Shown here: positions 43,886-51,560 of the stretch, piece after piece
Layout: every line of letters starts with the position of its first letter
How positions within the stretch are numbered: position 1 is the stretch's first letter
Assembly (NCBI GenBank): GCA_035325645.1
Contig: DAOKZK010000006.1
Location: 1 to 64,000, forward strand
Source of the DNA: Macondimonas sp035325645
GTDB taxonomy: Bacteria; Pseudomonadota; Gammaproteobacteria; UBA5335
DNA length: 64,000 nt
Reading direction: 5' to 3'
Position numbers and translations under genes: made by a program
The notes under the pieces: model-generated
Told to the model about the DNA's origin: nothing
What the model saw: the letters and a program-made list of their open reading frames with translations, nothing else
Database searches by the model: none

Positions 43886-44674
43886 TCAGGCCAGGATCAG
43901 GATGAGCACCCCGAAGACGATGCGATACCAAGCGAAAAGCGTGAAATCATGATTCTGGATGTAGCGCAGCAGGGCCCGCACGGCGAGGAATGCGCTGGCG
44001 AAGGCAGCGAGAAACCCCACGGCGAACGGCCCCAGATCCTCGACGCTGAGCAGGCTGCCATGTTTGTAAAGGTCGTAGAACGTCGCGGCGAACATGGTGG
44101 GAATGGCGAGAAAAAACGAGAATTCCGTCGCCGCCCGGCGCGAGAGGCCGAACCAGAGTCCGCCGATGATGGTCGCGCCTGAGCGCGACACGCCGGGAAT
44201 GAGCGCGACCGTCTGCGCCAGCCCCACCTTGAGGGCGTCCGTGGCGCGCATCTGTTCCACGCTGTGGATGCGGACGAGAGGGCTGCGCCGCTCGGTCCAA
44301 AGGATGAACACGCCGCCCAGGATCCAGGCGGCAGCGACGATGGGCGTCTGGAACAGCACTTCCTTGATGGGCCCAATGAACAGCGCGCCCAGCACCGCAG
44401 CCGGCAGAAAGGCGATGAGGACGTTGGCCGCGAAACGCTGCGCCGCGGGATCGCTTGGCAAGCCGCGGATGACAGCACCGAGACGGACACGATATTCCCA
44501 GCAGATCGCCAGGATGGCACCGAGCTGGATGACGACCTCGAACAGTTTGCCCTTCTCGTCGTGCACGCCCATCAGTTCGGCGGCGAGGATGAGGTGTCCC
44601 GTGCTGGAGACCGGGAGAAACTCCGTCAGGCCTTCGATGATGCCGAGGATCAGCGCCGCGAGATAGGCCGACAT
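43886..44674 (-). CDS. uppP: Undecaprenyl-diphosphatase (UppP/BacA)
   Basis: 262-residue inner-membrane enzyme that recycles undecaprenyl pyrophosphate to the carrier phosphate and gives bacitracin resistance. Start MSAYLAALILGIIEGLTEFL, then PVSSTGHL, the catalytic-region signature; VSRSGATIIGGL is the second conserved block. About 8 membrane helices. Located 117 nt after cca on the same strand, as in other gammaproteobacteria. It supports peptidoglycan synthesis and also the lipid-linked sugar cluster a few kb away. Confidence 0.96.
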   Translation of the reverse strand: MSAYLAALILGIIEGLTEFLPVSSTGHLILAAELMGVHDEKGKLFEVVIQLGAILAICWEYRVRLGAVIRGLPSDPAAQRFAANVLIAFLPAAVLGALFIGPIKEVLFQTPIVAAAWILGGVFILWTERRSPLVRIHSVEQMRATDALKVGLAQTVALIPGVSRSGATIIGGLWFGLSRRAATEFSFFLAIPTMFAATFYDLYKHGSLLSVEDLGPFAVGFLAAFASAFLAVRALLRYIQNHDFTLFAWYRIVFGVLILILA

Positions 44675-44791
44675 GCGAAAACTCCAGCAAATGAACGGCG
44701 GCCATTATGACGTGCCGGTGCGCGCCCTCGCCATCCGGGGCGCAGGCCGGGTATTGCACAGCACGGGAGCCGAGCGGGTGCCGCTGGCCGA

Positions 44792-45940
44792 TCAGTGCTC
44801 GGACAGCATCCTTTGAATCGCGTGCAGCCGCGCTTGCCGCAGGGCCTGGCCCAACGCCCGGCCCGTGAGACCGGCTTTGCGCAGCGGCTCACTGGTGACG
44901 GTCTGTATCGCAGCCAGCACGGTCCGCAGGCGGTCCGCCCTGGGTGAAGTCTCGTGCGTAAACGCTTCCCATGCCCGCAACAGGTCGAGGAATTCCATCA
45001 ATCGGGTGGGCCGCCGCAGCGCGTCGCAGCCCTCCAGAAACGCCAGCCAGGGTTCCGGATCGTTTCCCTCTGGCAGCGACGCTCCCGGTCCCAGTGCCAG
45101 GGCGGCCAGATCGGCGAAGCGATCCGGGACGCGGTAACGGGCGGCGACCGCGGCATGGGCAGCCAGCCTTACGGCAGCGGCGTACCACAGCCCGGCATAG
45201 CGCACCGTCGGGCGGGGATCATCTGGCGCTAGACGGTCGAGAAAGCGCCGCCAGAGCGGCTGTCCCGCCTCGGGCCACGGCAGCTCCGGCCACAAGACCG
45301 CATGCGCGCCGCAAGCCTGCAGAACCTCGAAAAACATCCCCGGCGCCGCCTGCGCCAGCGCTTTTTCCCATTCCCGCCAGATCCGCTCGGGCGGCAGTTC
45401 GGCCAGCATTCCCGCTGCGACCATCTGGCGCATCAGCGTCAGGGTTTCGGGCGCCACCGTAAAACCCAGCGGTGCCAGTCGGGCGGCAAAGCGGGCCACC
45501 CGCAGGATGCGCAGCGGGTCTTCCGCGAAAGCCGGGGAGACATGCCGCAGCAGGCGCGCCGCCAGATCGCGCCGGCCGCCAAAGGGATCGATCAGCGTGC
45601 CATCATCGGCGCGCGCCATGGCGTTGATGGTGAGATCGCGCCGCCGCAGATCCTCCTCCAGCGTCACCCTTGGATCGGCATGCACCGTGAAGCCGTGGTG
45701 ACCGGGGCCACTCTTGCGCTCGGTGCGGGCGAGGGCGTATTCCTCGCCGGTCGCAGGATGCAGGAACACTGGGAAATCACGGCCCACCTGCCGGAAGCCG
45801 TGCGCGAGCATCTGCTCGGGAGTCGCCCCGAGGACGACGTGGTCGCGTTCGTGCACCGGCAGACCCAGCAGCGCGTCACGTACCGCTCCGCCGACGAGAA
45901 AGGTTTGCAGAGGGCTGTCTCCCTGTTTCATACCGGCCAT
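44792..45940 (-). CDS. cca: CCA tRNA nucleotidyltransferase, HD-less
   Basis: Class II nucleotidyltransferase that adds or repairs the 3'-CCA of tRNA. Key segments: FLVGGAVRDALLGLPV, the DxD-equivalent ERDHVVLG, RRDLTINAMA and EDPLRILRVARFAARL. The head and neck match E. coli Cca, but the C-terminal HD phosphohydrolase domain (HDLGK motif) is absent and the protein is about 382 residues instead of 412. Starts at 45940 (MAGM) or 45931 (MKQG) are both possible. Confidence 0.94.
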   Translation of the reverse strand: MAGMKQGDSPLQTFLVGGAVRDALLGLPVHERDHVVLGATPEQMLAHGFRQVGRDFPVFLHPATGEEYALARTERKSGPGHHGFTVHADPRVTLEEDLRRRDLTINAMARADDGTLIDPFGGRRDLAARLLRHVSPAFAEDPLRILRVARFAARLAPLGFTVAPETLTLMRQMVAAGMLAELPPERIWREWEKALAQAAPGMFFEVLQACGAHAVLWPELPWPEAGQPLWRRFLDRLAPDDPRPTVRYAGLWYAAAVRLAAHAAVAARYRVPDRFADLAALALGPGASLPEGNDPEPWLAFLEGCDALRRPTRLMEFLDLLRAWEAFTHETSPRADRLRTVLAAIQTVTSEPLRKAGLTGRALGQALRQARLHAIQRMLSEH

Positions 45941-46061
45941 GGGCGGTAAGCCTTCCGTGTTGGGAGGATGGCGAGAAGGCCCGAGGGCATGCGCCACTTG
46001 GTCAGGACCCGTTTCAAGCCGTGGTTATCTCAGGGGATGCCGGGGACGGGCGGTCCGATGC

Positions 46062-47414
46062 TCATCTTGACATCACCTCAGGCGCCCACAGTCGCCAGAT
46101 GCGCCCCTGCCGGGAGTCGCTGACAAAGACCGCGCCATCGGCTCCGATGGCCAGGCCGCTGGGCCGGTAGCGGGCGGCGCCGGGGTCGCGGATGGGGTCA
46201 TGGCCGGCAAATCCCCGCACGAATGGGCTGCTGGCTCCAGTCGCGCCCTGTCGGGTGATCGGCACGAATTCAATGGCATATCCCGCCTGCGGCAGGGGCG
46301 CTCGGTTCCAGGAGCCATGCAGCGCGATCAGCGCGCCGCCCCGATACGGCGGCGGCAGACGCTCGTCGTCATCGAATACGAGCGCGTTGGGCGCCGTGTG
46401 CGCCTGGAGCGCGAGAACCGGCCGCGGGTACTCGGCGCAGCGTCCGATGCGCTCGCCGTCTCCGCCATATTCCGGGGCCAAAACGCGCCGGTCTGCGGCG
46501 GGGTCGAAATAGCAGTACGGCCACCCGAAATCGCTGCCGGGCGTGAGACGCAGCAATTCCTCGGCCGGTAGTTCGGCGTTTGCTTGGGCATCGTAGAGTC
46601 CGGGCCAGAGCCCGCTGAGCTGATCGCGGCCGTGCTGGACGGCGTAGAGCGTTTCATCGGTCTTGCGCCAGGCGAGCGCGACGGCATTGCGGACGCCGCG
46701 CGCCTGCGCCGCCCCGTCTGCGGGATGGCGTTGCCCGCTCCTAGTCGCCTCATAGCGCCAGATCCCGGCTTGCGCGTCCCGTTCGGGACAGGGATCCAGA
46801 CCGGGTGAACCGGGTCTGCGATCCGCTCGTTGGCAGGCATTGGAAGGCGCGCCGACGTTTACATAGAGCCCACCTCGGCCATCGAGCGCAATGGATTTGG
46901 CTGCGTGCTGACGCTGATCAGGAAACCCACTGACGACGACAGCCGGCGGTCCGACTGGACGTCCGCTCTGGTCCAAGGAATAGCGCAGGATGCGACGGTC
47001 CTCCCCGACAAACAGTGTGGTTCCGGTCAGGACGAGACCCGTGCCGCCGGCCTCGCCGAAACGAAATCCCGCATCCGCACGGCTGTCGCCATTCCGATCC
47101 TTCAGGGCGACGACCGGTCCACGGCCGCCCATCGCCGGGAACGACGATTCGGAAGTACGGGCAGGACCGTCGGTCATGACGTAGACCGTCCCCTCGGGGC
47201 CGATCGCCAGATGACGTGCGGCGCCGAGTCCGTGCGCAAAGACTTGCGCGCACCATCCGGCAGGCAGAGAAAGATCGTCAGGCGGCAGTGGGCACTGGCT
47301 GCCCTCGGCCGCATGACCGAAAACGGTCACGAACAAAGCGACCCTGAGCGGCATCCGCCATGTGGCTGCGGACAGAGGCGCCCGGATGAGGCGATGCACC
47401 GTCTGGATGCTCAT
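46062..47414 (-). CDS. PQQ-dependent sugar dehydrogenase-like secreted protein
   Basis: 450 residues with an N-terminal hydrophobic region (RVALFVTVFGHAAEG), so probably exported. The body is a six-bladed beta-propeller of the glucose/sorbosone dehydrogenase (GSDH) type: GLGAARHLAIGPEGTVYV, QHGRDQLSG, GSDFGWPYCYFDP and ALHGSWNRAP. Homologues oxidise aldoses with PQQ; no pqq biosynthesis gene is in the window. The start is uncertain: ATG at 47354 would give a tighter signal peptide and neither site has a strong RBS. First of the minus-strand genes leading to cca and uppP. Confidence 0.75.
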   Translation of the reverse strand: MSIQTVHRLIRAPLSAATWRMPLRVALFVTVFGHAAEGSQCPLPPDDLSLPAGWCAQVFAHGLGAARHLAIGPEGTVYVMTDGPARTSESSFPAMGGRGPVVALKDRNGDSRADAGFRFGEAGGTGLVLTGTTLFVGEDRRILRYSLDQSGRPVGPPAVVVSGFPDQRQHAAKSIALDGRGGLYVNVGAPSNACQRADRRPGSPGLDPCPERDAQAGIWRYEATRSGQRHPADGAAQARGVRNAVALAWRKTDETLYAVQHGRDQLSGLWPGLYDAQANAELPAEELLRLTPGSDFGWPYCYFDPAADRRVLAPEYGGDGERIGRCAEYPRPVLALQAHTAPNALVFDDDERLPPPYRGGALIALHGSWNRAPLPQAGYAIEFVPITRQGATGASSPFVRGFAGHDPIRDPGAARYRPSGLAIGADGAVFVSDSRQGRIWRLWAPEVMSR

Positions 47415-47520
47415 TGCACGCACAGCGTGCACGAAGACGCGATTTTCATTCGGGTCGATCCCAGTCGCTATACTGATGGGGCAGGCGGATGAGTGTCGAT
47501 GAGGGAGCAGGGTAGCGCAA

Positions 47521-47826
47521 ATGCAAGACACACGAATCGTCATCGCCGACTGTGCCGAATGTCAATGGCTGTTGCGGGCGGCTTGGCTGGCGCAGGAATT
47601 GCTGATGACATGCGGGCACGACAGAAGCGAGGTCGCTCTCGACCCGGCTCCGGCTGGATTTTCGAGATTCGGATGAACAACGCGTCGCTGCGGTCACGTA
47701 CCCCTGAGGGGTGACTTCCGGAATCCTAAAGCGATCAAGCAGCGGGTTCGGAATTGCATCGATCCGGATCGCGACTTGGGACATATCCACCGCGGGAGGG
47801 CACCGTCAACATGCAGCGTGGATTGA
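47521..47826 (+). pseudogene. Frameshifted SelW/Rdx-family (thioredoxin-like) gene
   Basis: After GAGGGAGCAGGGTAGCGCAA an ATG starts MQDTRIVIADCAECQW, then LLRAAWLAQELLMTCG, which matches the Rdx family (C-x-x-C, WLLRAAWLAQELL). An in-frame TGA follows at 47674-47676. In the second frame (47658-47711) the text is IFEIRMNN... up to RTPEG, and back in the first frame from 47710 it reads GDFRNPKAIKQRVRN then CIDPDRDLGH. Together these cover the whole Rdx fold (about 100 aa). So there is a one-base loss at about 47641-47662 and a one-base gain before 47711. It is probably inactive, unless this is sequencing error. The end overlaps the next gene by 16 nt. Confidence 0.8.
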
Positions 47827-48011
47827 TCATTGCAGGATTGCTGCTGCTGGCGATCGGGATCTCATGGCCATTGTGGACACGCCTGCGGCTGGGCAGATTG
47901 CCCGGCGATTTCTACTGGCGCAGCGACAACGTCGCGTTTTATTTTCCGCTGACCACGAGTTTGCTCGTGAGCCTGGTGCTTGGTCTCGTGTTCTGGCTCG
48001 TGCGGCGCTGA
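47811..48011 (+). CDS. DUF2905 small membrane protein
   Basis: 66 residues starting MQRGLIIAGLLLLAIG, then RLGRLPGDFYWRSDN and FYFPLTTSLLVSLVL, matching the DUF2905 pattern: two membrane helices (about 4-22 and 45-64) around a conserved GRLPGDi loop. The Shine-Dalgarno GGGAGGG sits 10 nt before the ATG, inside the decayed Rdx gene. Function unknown. Confidence 0.87.
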   Translation: MQRGLIIAGLLLLAIGISWPLWTRLRLGRLPGDFYWRSDNVAFYFPLTTSLLVSLVLGLVFWLVRR

Positions 48012-48106
48012 CGGGTTTTCTGCACCGGCCGGTTTGAGTAAACTTCGGGCGCACGAATCGGGCCTTCGGGTACGACGACAAGGTTTTCGAAGGGAAAGAC
48101 CGAACC

Positions 48107-48739
48107 ATGACTAAAAGCAAATGGGTTGGGCTTGTGCTGCTGGTCCTTGGGGCGGGCATGGGTCAGGCTCAGGGCGCAGGGTTTCTGTCGGCGGATGTGC
48201 TGGAGCGTGCCTACCAGGCACACCTGAGGTTTGATGGCCTTGGCGAGTCCAGGCCAAAAACAGCCCCATCGCAGCCCTTGGGAGAGCATTTTTTTCTCAC
48301 CGTCGATCACCGCTTGCACGATGAGGTTCTGGGCAATTTCAATCTTCCGCTCGAAGCGCTGTCGGCCGGGATCGGCGGGCGGTACACCTTGACGCCCCTG
48401 TCAGCCGGGATCTCCATGGATATTTTCGGGGGAATGGCCTACCTGAATCGCTACGACGATCTGTTTGCGACCGAGCAGTGGCGGGGCTACGGCTTGGGTG
48501 GCGGGCTGCGGATGGGTCTTCAGGACGCCTTCGAACTCGAATTCGGAGTCTTGCAGAACGCGCTGGACAATCGCCGCGATGATCTGACTTCCGGACTTCT
48601 GCGCTATTCTTTGGGCGCCCTGTATCGGCTGACGCCCAACTTCGGATTGACCGCCTCCTTTACCACCGGTGAGTACGAAAAGGATCTGCAAGGCCAGGAC
48701 TTGTCGGAATGGCGGTTCGGTGCGCGTCTGGGATTCTGA
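48107..48739 (+). CDS. Predicted outer-membrane beta-barrel protein, unknown function
   Basis: 210 residues. Signal peptide about 1-23 (LVLLVLGAGMGQAQG). Alternating hydrophobic strands with turns, for example GIGGRYTLTPLSAGISMDIF and LGALYRLTPNFGLTASF, and a terminal Phe (GARLGF) fit a small beta-barrel recognised by BAM. GAAGGGAAAG lies 8 nt upstream of the ATG. I do not recognise a family. Confidence 0.7.
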   Translation: MTKSKWVGLVLLVLGAGMGQAQGAGFLSADVLERAYQAHLRFDGLGESRPKTAPSQPLGEHFFLTVDHRLHDEVLGNFNLPLEALSAGIGGRYTLTPLSAGISMDIFGGMAYLNRYDDLFATEQWRGYGLGGGLRMGLQDAFELEFGVLQNALDNRRDDLTSGLLRYSLGALYRLTPNFGLTASFTTGEYEKDLQGQDLSEWRFGARLGF

Positions 48740-48856
48740 TCCTGCCGATATGTCTTCTGATATCAGGTGCGGCAGTCGGCATCGCCGGAACCCTTGGGGC
48801 TGGCCGATCCCATTCCACCTCACGAATCCCATGGACTGGATCAGCCTGTCGCGGCT

Positions 48857-49522
48857 TCAAGCCCTCTTGCGGGCCAGCGTGAGTCCGTCCGCGACGGGCA
48901 GCAGGCACAGATCGATGCGCTCGTCGTTGCGCCGCGCAGCGTTGAACGCTCGCAAGGCGACGGTATCGGCGTCAGCCACGGTCGGATCGGCCACATGGCC
49001 GGACCATAAGGTGTTGTCCACAGCGATGATCCCGCCGGGGCGCAGCAAGTCCAGACACGCCTCGAAATAGGCGGCATAGCCGGTCTTGTCGGCATCGATG
49101 AAGGCGAAGTCGAATTGTCCCGATCGCCCCGCATCGATCAACTCGTGCAAGGTTTCCAATGCGGGACGCAGGTGCAGGCGGATGCGACCTGCGACGTGCG
49201 CCTGTTGCCAATAGCGCTGCGCGATCGCGGTCCATTCGGCGCTGATGTCGCAGGCGATGAGTTCGCCGTCCTCCGGCAGGGCCAGCGCCGTGATGAGCGC
49301 ACTGTAGCCCGTGTAGACGCCGATCTCGAGCGTGTGGCGCGCGCCAATGGCACGGATCAGGAAGTCCAGGAACTGCCCTTGCTCCGGCGCGATCTGCATG
49401 TTGGCTTCGGGCAGGCGCGCGGTTTCTTCACGCAGGGCGCGGGCGATGTCCGGCTCGCGCACGCCGAATTGACAGAGATAGGCGCTGAGCCGATCGTCCA
49501 TCGTCAGCGTCTTGCGGCTCAT
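48857..49522 (-). CDS. SAM-dependent O-methyltransferase (caffeoyl-CoA type family 3)
   Basis: 221 residues. Motifs LEIGVYTGYSALITALAL (SAM binding), FAFIDADKTGY (metal site) and GGIIAVDNTLWSG identify a class I, cation-dependent catechol-type O-methyltransferase. The natural substrate is unknown. It begins 6 nt after the rho stop, with GAGGATCC as RBS inside the rho end, so it is probably the last gene of trxA-rho-omt. Confidence 0.88.
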   Translation of the reverse strand: MSRKTLTMDDRLSAYLCQFGVREPDIARALREETARLPEANMQIAPEQGQFLDFLIRAIGARHTLEIGVYTGYSALITALALPEDGELIACDISAEWTAIAQRYWQQAHVAGRIRLHLRPALETLHELIDAGRSGQFDFAFIDADKTGYAAYFEACLDLLRPGGIIAVDNTLWSGHVADPTVADADTVALRAFNAARRNDERIDLCLLPVADGLTLARKRA

Positions 49523-49528
49523 GGATCC

Positions 49529-50788
49529 TCAGCCTCGCTTCATGGTGTCGAAGAATTCGCTGTTGGTCTTGGTGTTTTTCATGCGATCGAGCAAAAACTC
49601 GATGGCCGCCAATTCATCCATGGAATGCAGGAGCTTGCGCAAGATCCAGATCTTCTGCATTTCTTCCTGGGAGATGAGGAATTCCTCGCGCCGGGTTCCC
49701 GAACGGTTGATGTTGATGGCGGGGAAGATGCGCTTTTCGGCGATGCGGCGCTCCAGGTGGATTTCCATGTTGCCGGTGCCCTTGAATTCCTCGTAGATCA
49801 CGTCGTCCATGCGCGAGCCGGTGTCGACGAGGGCGGTGGCGATGATGGTCAGCGAGCCGCCTTCCTCGATGTTGCGGGCAGCACCGAAGAAGCGTTTGGG
49901 CCGATGCAGCGCATTGGCGTCCACGCCGCCGGTCAGCACCTTGCCGGAAGACGGCACCACGGTGTTATAAGCGCGCGCCAGACGGGTGATGGAGTCCAGC
50001 AGCACCACGACGTCCCGCTTGTGCTCGACCAGTCGTTTGGCTTTTTCGATCACCATTTCCGCCACCTGAACATGGCGGGTGGCCGGCTCGTCGAAGGTGG
50101 AGGCGATTACCTCGCCTCGCACCGAACGGCTCATTTCGGTGACTTCCTCCGGGCGTTCGTCGATGAGCAGGACGATGAGGTAGCACTCGGGATGATTGGC
50201 CGCAATGCTGTGGGCGATGTTCTGCAGCATCATGGTCTTGCCAGCCTTGGGCGGCGAAACGACGAGGCCGCGTTGGCCCTTGCCGATGGGCGCGATCATG
50301 TCGATGATGCGCGAGGTGAGGTCCTCGGTGCTGCCGTTGCCCTGTTCGAGGCCGAGGTTTTCCTTGGCAAACAGCGGCGTGAGATTTTCGAACAGGATCT
50401 TGTGATGGGAGGCCTCGGGCCGCTCGAAATTGATCTCATCGACTTTCAGCAGCGCGAAGTAGCGTTCGCCTTCCTTGGGTGGACGAATCCGCCCCGTCAC
50501 AGTATCCCCGGTCCGCAGACTGAAGCGTCGAATCTGGCTCGGCGAGACATAAATGTCATCGGGGCCCGCCAGATAGGAGCTGTCCCCGGATCGGAGAAAA
50601 CCATAGCCGTCCTGCATGATCTCCATGACGCCGTCCCCGAAGATCTCGTCGCCGTTTTTCGCGACGTGCTTCAGGATGGCGAAGATGATGTCCTGCTTGC
50701 GCGACCGTGCGGTTCCTTCGATGTTCATCGACTGCGCCAGCGCGACAAGCTCGGCGGCCGGCATTTTCTTCAGATCAGTGAGGTTCAT
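49529..50788 (-). CDS. rho: Transcription termination factor Rho
   Basis: 419-residue hexameric RNA helicase, standard length. N-terminal MNLTDLKKMPAAELVALAQS, RNA-binding domain with GYGFLRSGDSSYLAGPDDIY and a RecA-like core with Walker A SPPKAGKTMML, Q-loop and R-loop regions and LDSITRLARAYN. The start is fixed by homology; 34 open codons upstream are not family sequence. It lies 226 nt downstream of trxA, with a hairpin and a C-rich leader in the gap. Confidence 0.97.
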   Translation of the reverse strand: MNLTDLKKMPAAELVALAQSMNIEGTARSRKQDIIFAILKHVAKNGDEIFGDGVMEIMQDGYGFLRSGDSSYLAGPDDIYVSPSQIRRFSLRTGDTVTGRIRPPKEGERYFALLKVDEINFERPEASHHKILFENLTPLFAKENLGLEQGNGSTEDLTSRIIDMIAPIGKGQRGLVVSPPKAGKTMMLQNIAHSIAANHPECYLIVLLIDERPEEVTEMSRSVRGEVIASTFDEPATRHVQVAEMVIEKAKRLVEHKRDVVVLLDSITRLARAYNTVVPSSGKVLTGGVDANALHRPKRFFGAARNIEEGGSLTIIATALVDTGSRMDDVIYEEFKGTGNMEIHLERRIAEKRIFPAININRSGTRREEFLISQEEMQKIWILRKLLHSMDELAAIEFLLDRMKNTKTNSEFFDTMKRG

Positions 50789-50828
50789 GCAGTGGTTACT
50801 CGAAAATGGGCTGAAGCCGGGTTCGAAT

Positions 50829-50869
50829 GATGGGAAATGGCTTTGGGGATGGCGTGGATGGGTTTGCGG
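50829..50869 (-). promoter_or_regulatory. C-rich, G-poor stretch in the rho leader (rut-like)
   Basis: On the transcribed minus strand these 41 nt hold 21 C and 3 G, a clear C>G bubble 40 nt before the rho start. Rho is known to autoregulate through its own leader in E. coli and other bacteria. This region is a candidate Rho loading site. Confidence 0.5.
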
Positions 50870-50962
50870 ACCGATTGCGTTCTCAGGCAACGAACACAGG
50901 ACGATGGAAGCAGGTCTTTTGTCTTTTGTCGTTGATCTGACTATTGTTTTTTTTCTCGGGGT

Positions 50963-50987
50963 TGACCCCTGACGGCGTCAGGGGTCA
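50963..50987 (-). other. Perfect 11-bp hairpin in the trxA-rho gap
   Basis: TGACCCCTGAC, loop GCC, GTCAGGGGTCA, located 28 nt after the trxA stop. On the minus strand it runs into ACCCCGAG and then eight A, not U, so it is not an ordinary intrinsic terminator. The following GGGGTCAACCCC could form an alternative hairpin. It may protect the trxA 3' end or act in rho control. Confidence 0.6.
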
Positions 50988-51014
50988 TTGGAGGCACTGC
51001 GATGGCCCGACAGA

Positions 51015-51341
51015 TTATAGCTGGCTGTCGAGAAAGGTGGTCAGCTGGGACTTCGACAGTGCGCCCACCTTCGTCGCCTCGACGTTGCCGCCCTTGAAGA
51101 GCATCAGCGTCGGGATACCTCGAATTCCGTACTTGGGAGGAGTCTGGGGGTTTTCGTCGATGTTGAGTTTGGCGATCCGGAGCCGCCCGGCATATTGCTC
51201 CGACATCTCGTCCAGAATCGGGGCGATCATCTTGCAGGGTCCGCACCATTCGGCCCAGTAATCCACCAGGACGGGCAACGGGGATTGCAGCACTTCCCGC
51301 TCGAAATTCTCATCCGTGACATGGGTGATGGCACCGCTCAC
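51015..51341 (-). CDS. trxA: Thioredoxin 1
   Basis: 108-residue cytoplasmic disulfide reductase with the active site WCGPC (Cys33, Cys36) in VDYWAEWCGPCKMIAP and the conserved cis-Pro in GIRGIPTLMLF. The GTG start is decided by GGAGG 8 nt upstream; a longer frame would start inside that Shine-Dalgarno. It can reduce PAPS reductase, encoded by cysH near the right end of this window. It precedes rho and is divergent from rhlB, as in E. coli. Confidence 0.96.
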   Translation of the reverse strand: MSGAITHVTDENFEREVLQSPLPVLVDYWAEWCGPCKMIAPILDEMSEQYAGRLRIAKLNIDENPQTPPKYGIRGIPTLMLFKGGNVEATKVGALSKSQLTTFLDSQL

Positions 51342-51560
51342 GAAACATACCTCCACAGCAAGATAGAAAATTGGATTCTCGTGCCGGAAACGCGAAGAAT
51401 GCGTCGGCGGGAACCGTCCGGATGTGACTGGACCGGACCGGATGAGGCAGAATAGATCGCAGATCCAATGAAACAGCTCGGAGCTAGATTACCCAGTGAT
51501 TGACCCGAAATGCAATAGGACGGCCCGCCCCACCGCGCGCGCGGGACAGGGCAGGACCGC

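Noticed and set aside
47674..47676. TGA in the Rdx-like gene as a selenocysteine codon
   Set aside because: In this family Sec would replace the second Cys of the CxxC motif, which is already TGT. The TGA lies in a frame region that does not match the family, so a frameshift explains it better.
48740..48856. Possible gene between the outer-membrane protein and the O-methyltransferase
   Set aside because: The open frames here are short, overlap the methyltransferase on the opposite strand and show no family feature or RBS.
50963..50987. Hairpin as a simple intrinsic terminator of trxA
   Set aside because: On the trxA strand it is followed by A residues, not U residues.
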